Assembly (NCBI RefSeq): GCF_001625445.1
Contig: NZ_LWHG01000033.1
Coordinates: 1-64,000 of the forward strand
Length of the DNA: 64,000 nucleotides
Direction: 5' to 3'
Source of the DNA: Haladaptatus sp. R4
GTDB taxonomy: Archaea; Halobacteriota; Halobacteria; Halobacteriales; Haladaptataceae
Below are positions 63,866-64,000 of the stretch, in pieces. The stretch's first letter is position 1, and every line of letters begins with the position of its first letter. A program made the translations under genes and the position numbers. The notes below the pieces were generated by a model, which ran no database searches, was not told the DNA's origin, and saw only the letters and a program-made list of their open reading frames with translations.

Positions 63866-64000
63866 TCACATTATATTCGCGAAATTCACGCACGAGAGCG
63901 TGCTCACACCGGCCTTGTCGAGGACGACGGCGAACAGTGGGAAGAACCACGCACCACAAAACGTGATTACCGCTCCACGGGCTGCATCGCGACCCTCTTT
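63866..64000 (-). CDS. partial membrane protein at window edge
   Basis: The last 44 codons of a gene whose start lies outside the window: RDAARGAVITFCGAWFFPLF, then AVVLDKAGVSTLSCVNFANI and a stop. It ends 27 bases before the VirB6-like start and belongs to the same operon by position. Confidence 0.5.
   Translation of the reverse strand, partial: KEGRDAARGAVITFCGAWFFPLFAVVLDKAGVSTLSCVNFANIM

Overview
The window is haloarchaeal DNA, most probably part of a megaplasmid or an integrated plasmid-like island. The evidence is the very acidic proteins, the halobacterial-only families (HalOD1, DUF7344, Bat/HTH_10 and DUF7342 regulators), an archaeal TFB and SUI1/aIF1, TATA boxes about 27 bases before start codons, an ISH3-type transposase remnant, a plasmid-type tyrosine integrase remnant and a conjugation-like gene cluster. 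No rRNA, tRNA or CRISPR was recognised.

Bases 1-46,500 are an accessory region with many short, broken and duplicated genes. Fragments of one two-gene module run through it: a SWIM zinc-finger gene followed about 25 bases later by a SprT-like metalloprotease gene. Only one copy of SprT (481-1050) is intact. At least twelve further loci carry remnants, all on the + strand and broken at different points. Between them lie short passenger segments: a HEPN-like gene, MscS, HTH-PIN toxin-antitoxin pairs, DUF7344 and HalOD1 regulators, a rhodanese/persulfide-dioxygenase gene with an MFS transporter, a Rieske protein, a TFB, an ABC exporter and a VapBC pair. Several neighbouring genes are cut exactly at a SWIM or SprT boundary, which suggests that recombination through this module shaped the region.

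Bases 46,600-53,100 hold decayed mobile and metabolic genes: an integrase pseudogene, an aldo/keto reductase with a divergent HxlR regulator, an ISH3-type transposase pseudogene, a MOSC protein, crcB remnants and a second thermonuclease-like gene.

Bases 53,100-54,727 have no genes but contain organised repeats: forward ACAGTCC sites, then GGCACCCC sites, then inverted GGACTGTCC sites spaced about 50 bases apart. The first two repeat families recur in the same order at 14,173-14,661, beside a predicted PD-(D/E)XK-like protein. They look like origin, transfer-origin or partition sites.

Bases 54,728-64,000 carry a minus-strand type IV secretion-like cluster, read right to left: a partial membrane protein, a VirB6/TrbL-like membrane protein, a two-segment membrane protein with a cytosolic domain, a VirB4-like ATPase, a conserved cytosolic protein and a VirD4-like coupling ATPase. 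A winged-helix gene converges on it. No relaxase is visible.

The accessory genes appear to be mainly small regulators (DUF7344 and HalOD1, twice as operons), stress or maintenance functions (toxin-antitoxin pairs) and a few metabolic cassettes. Family assignments rest on motif recognition by eye; no database search was run.
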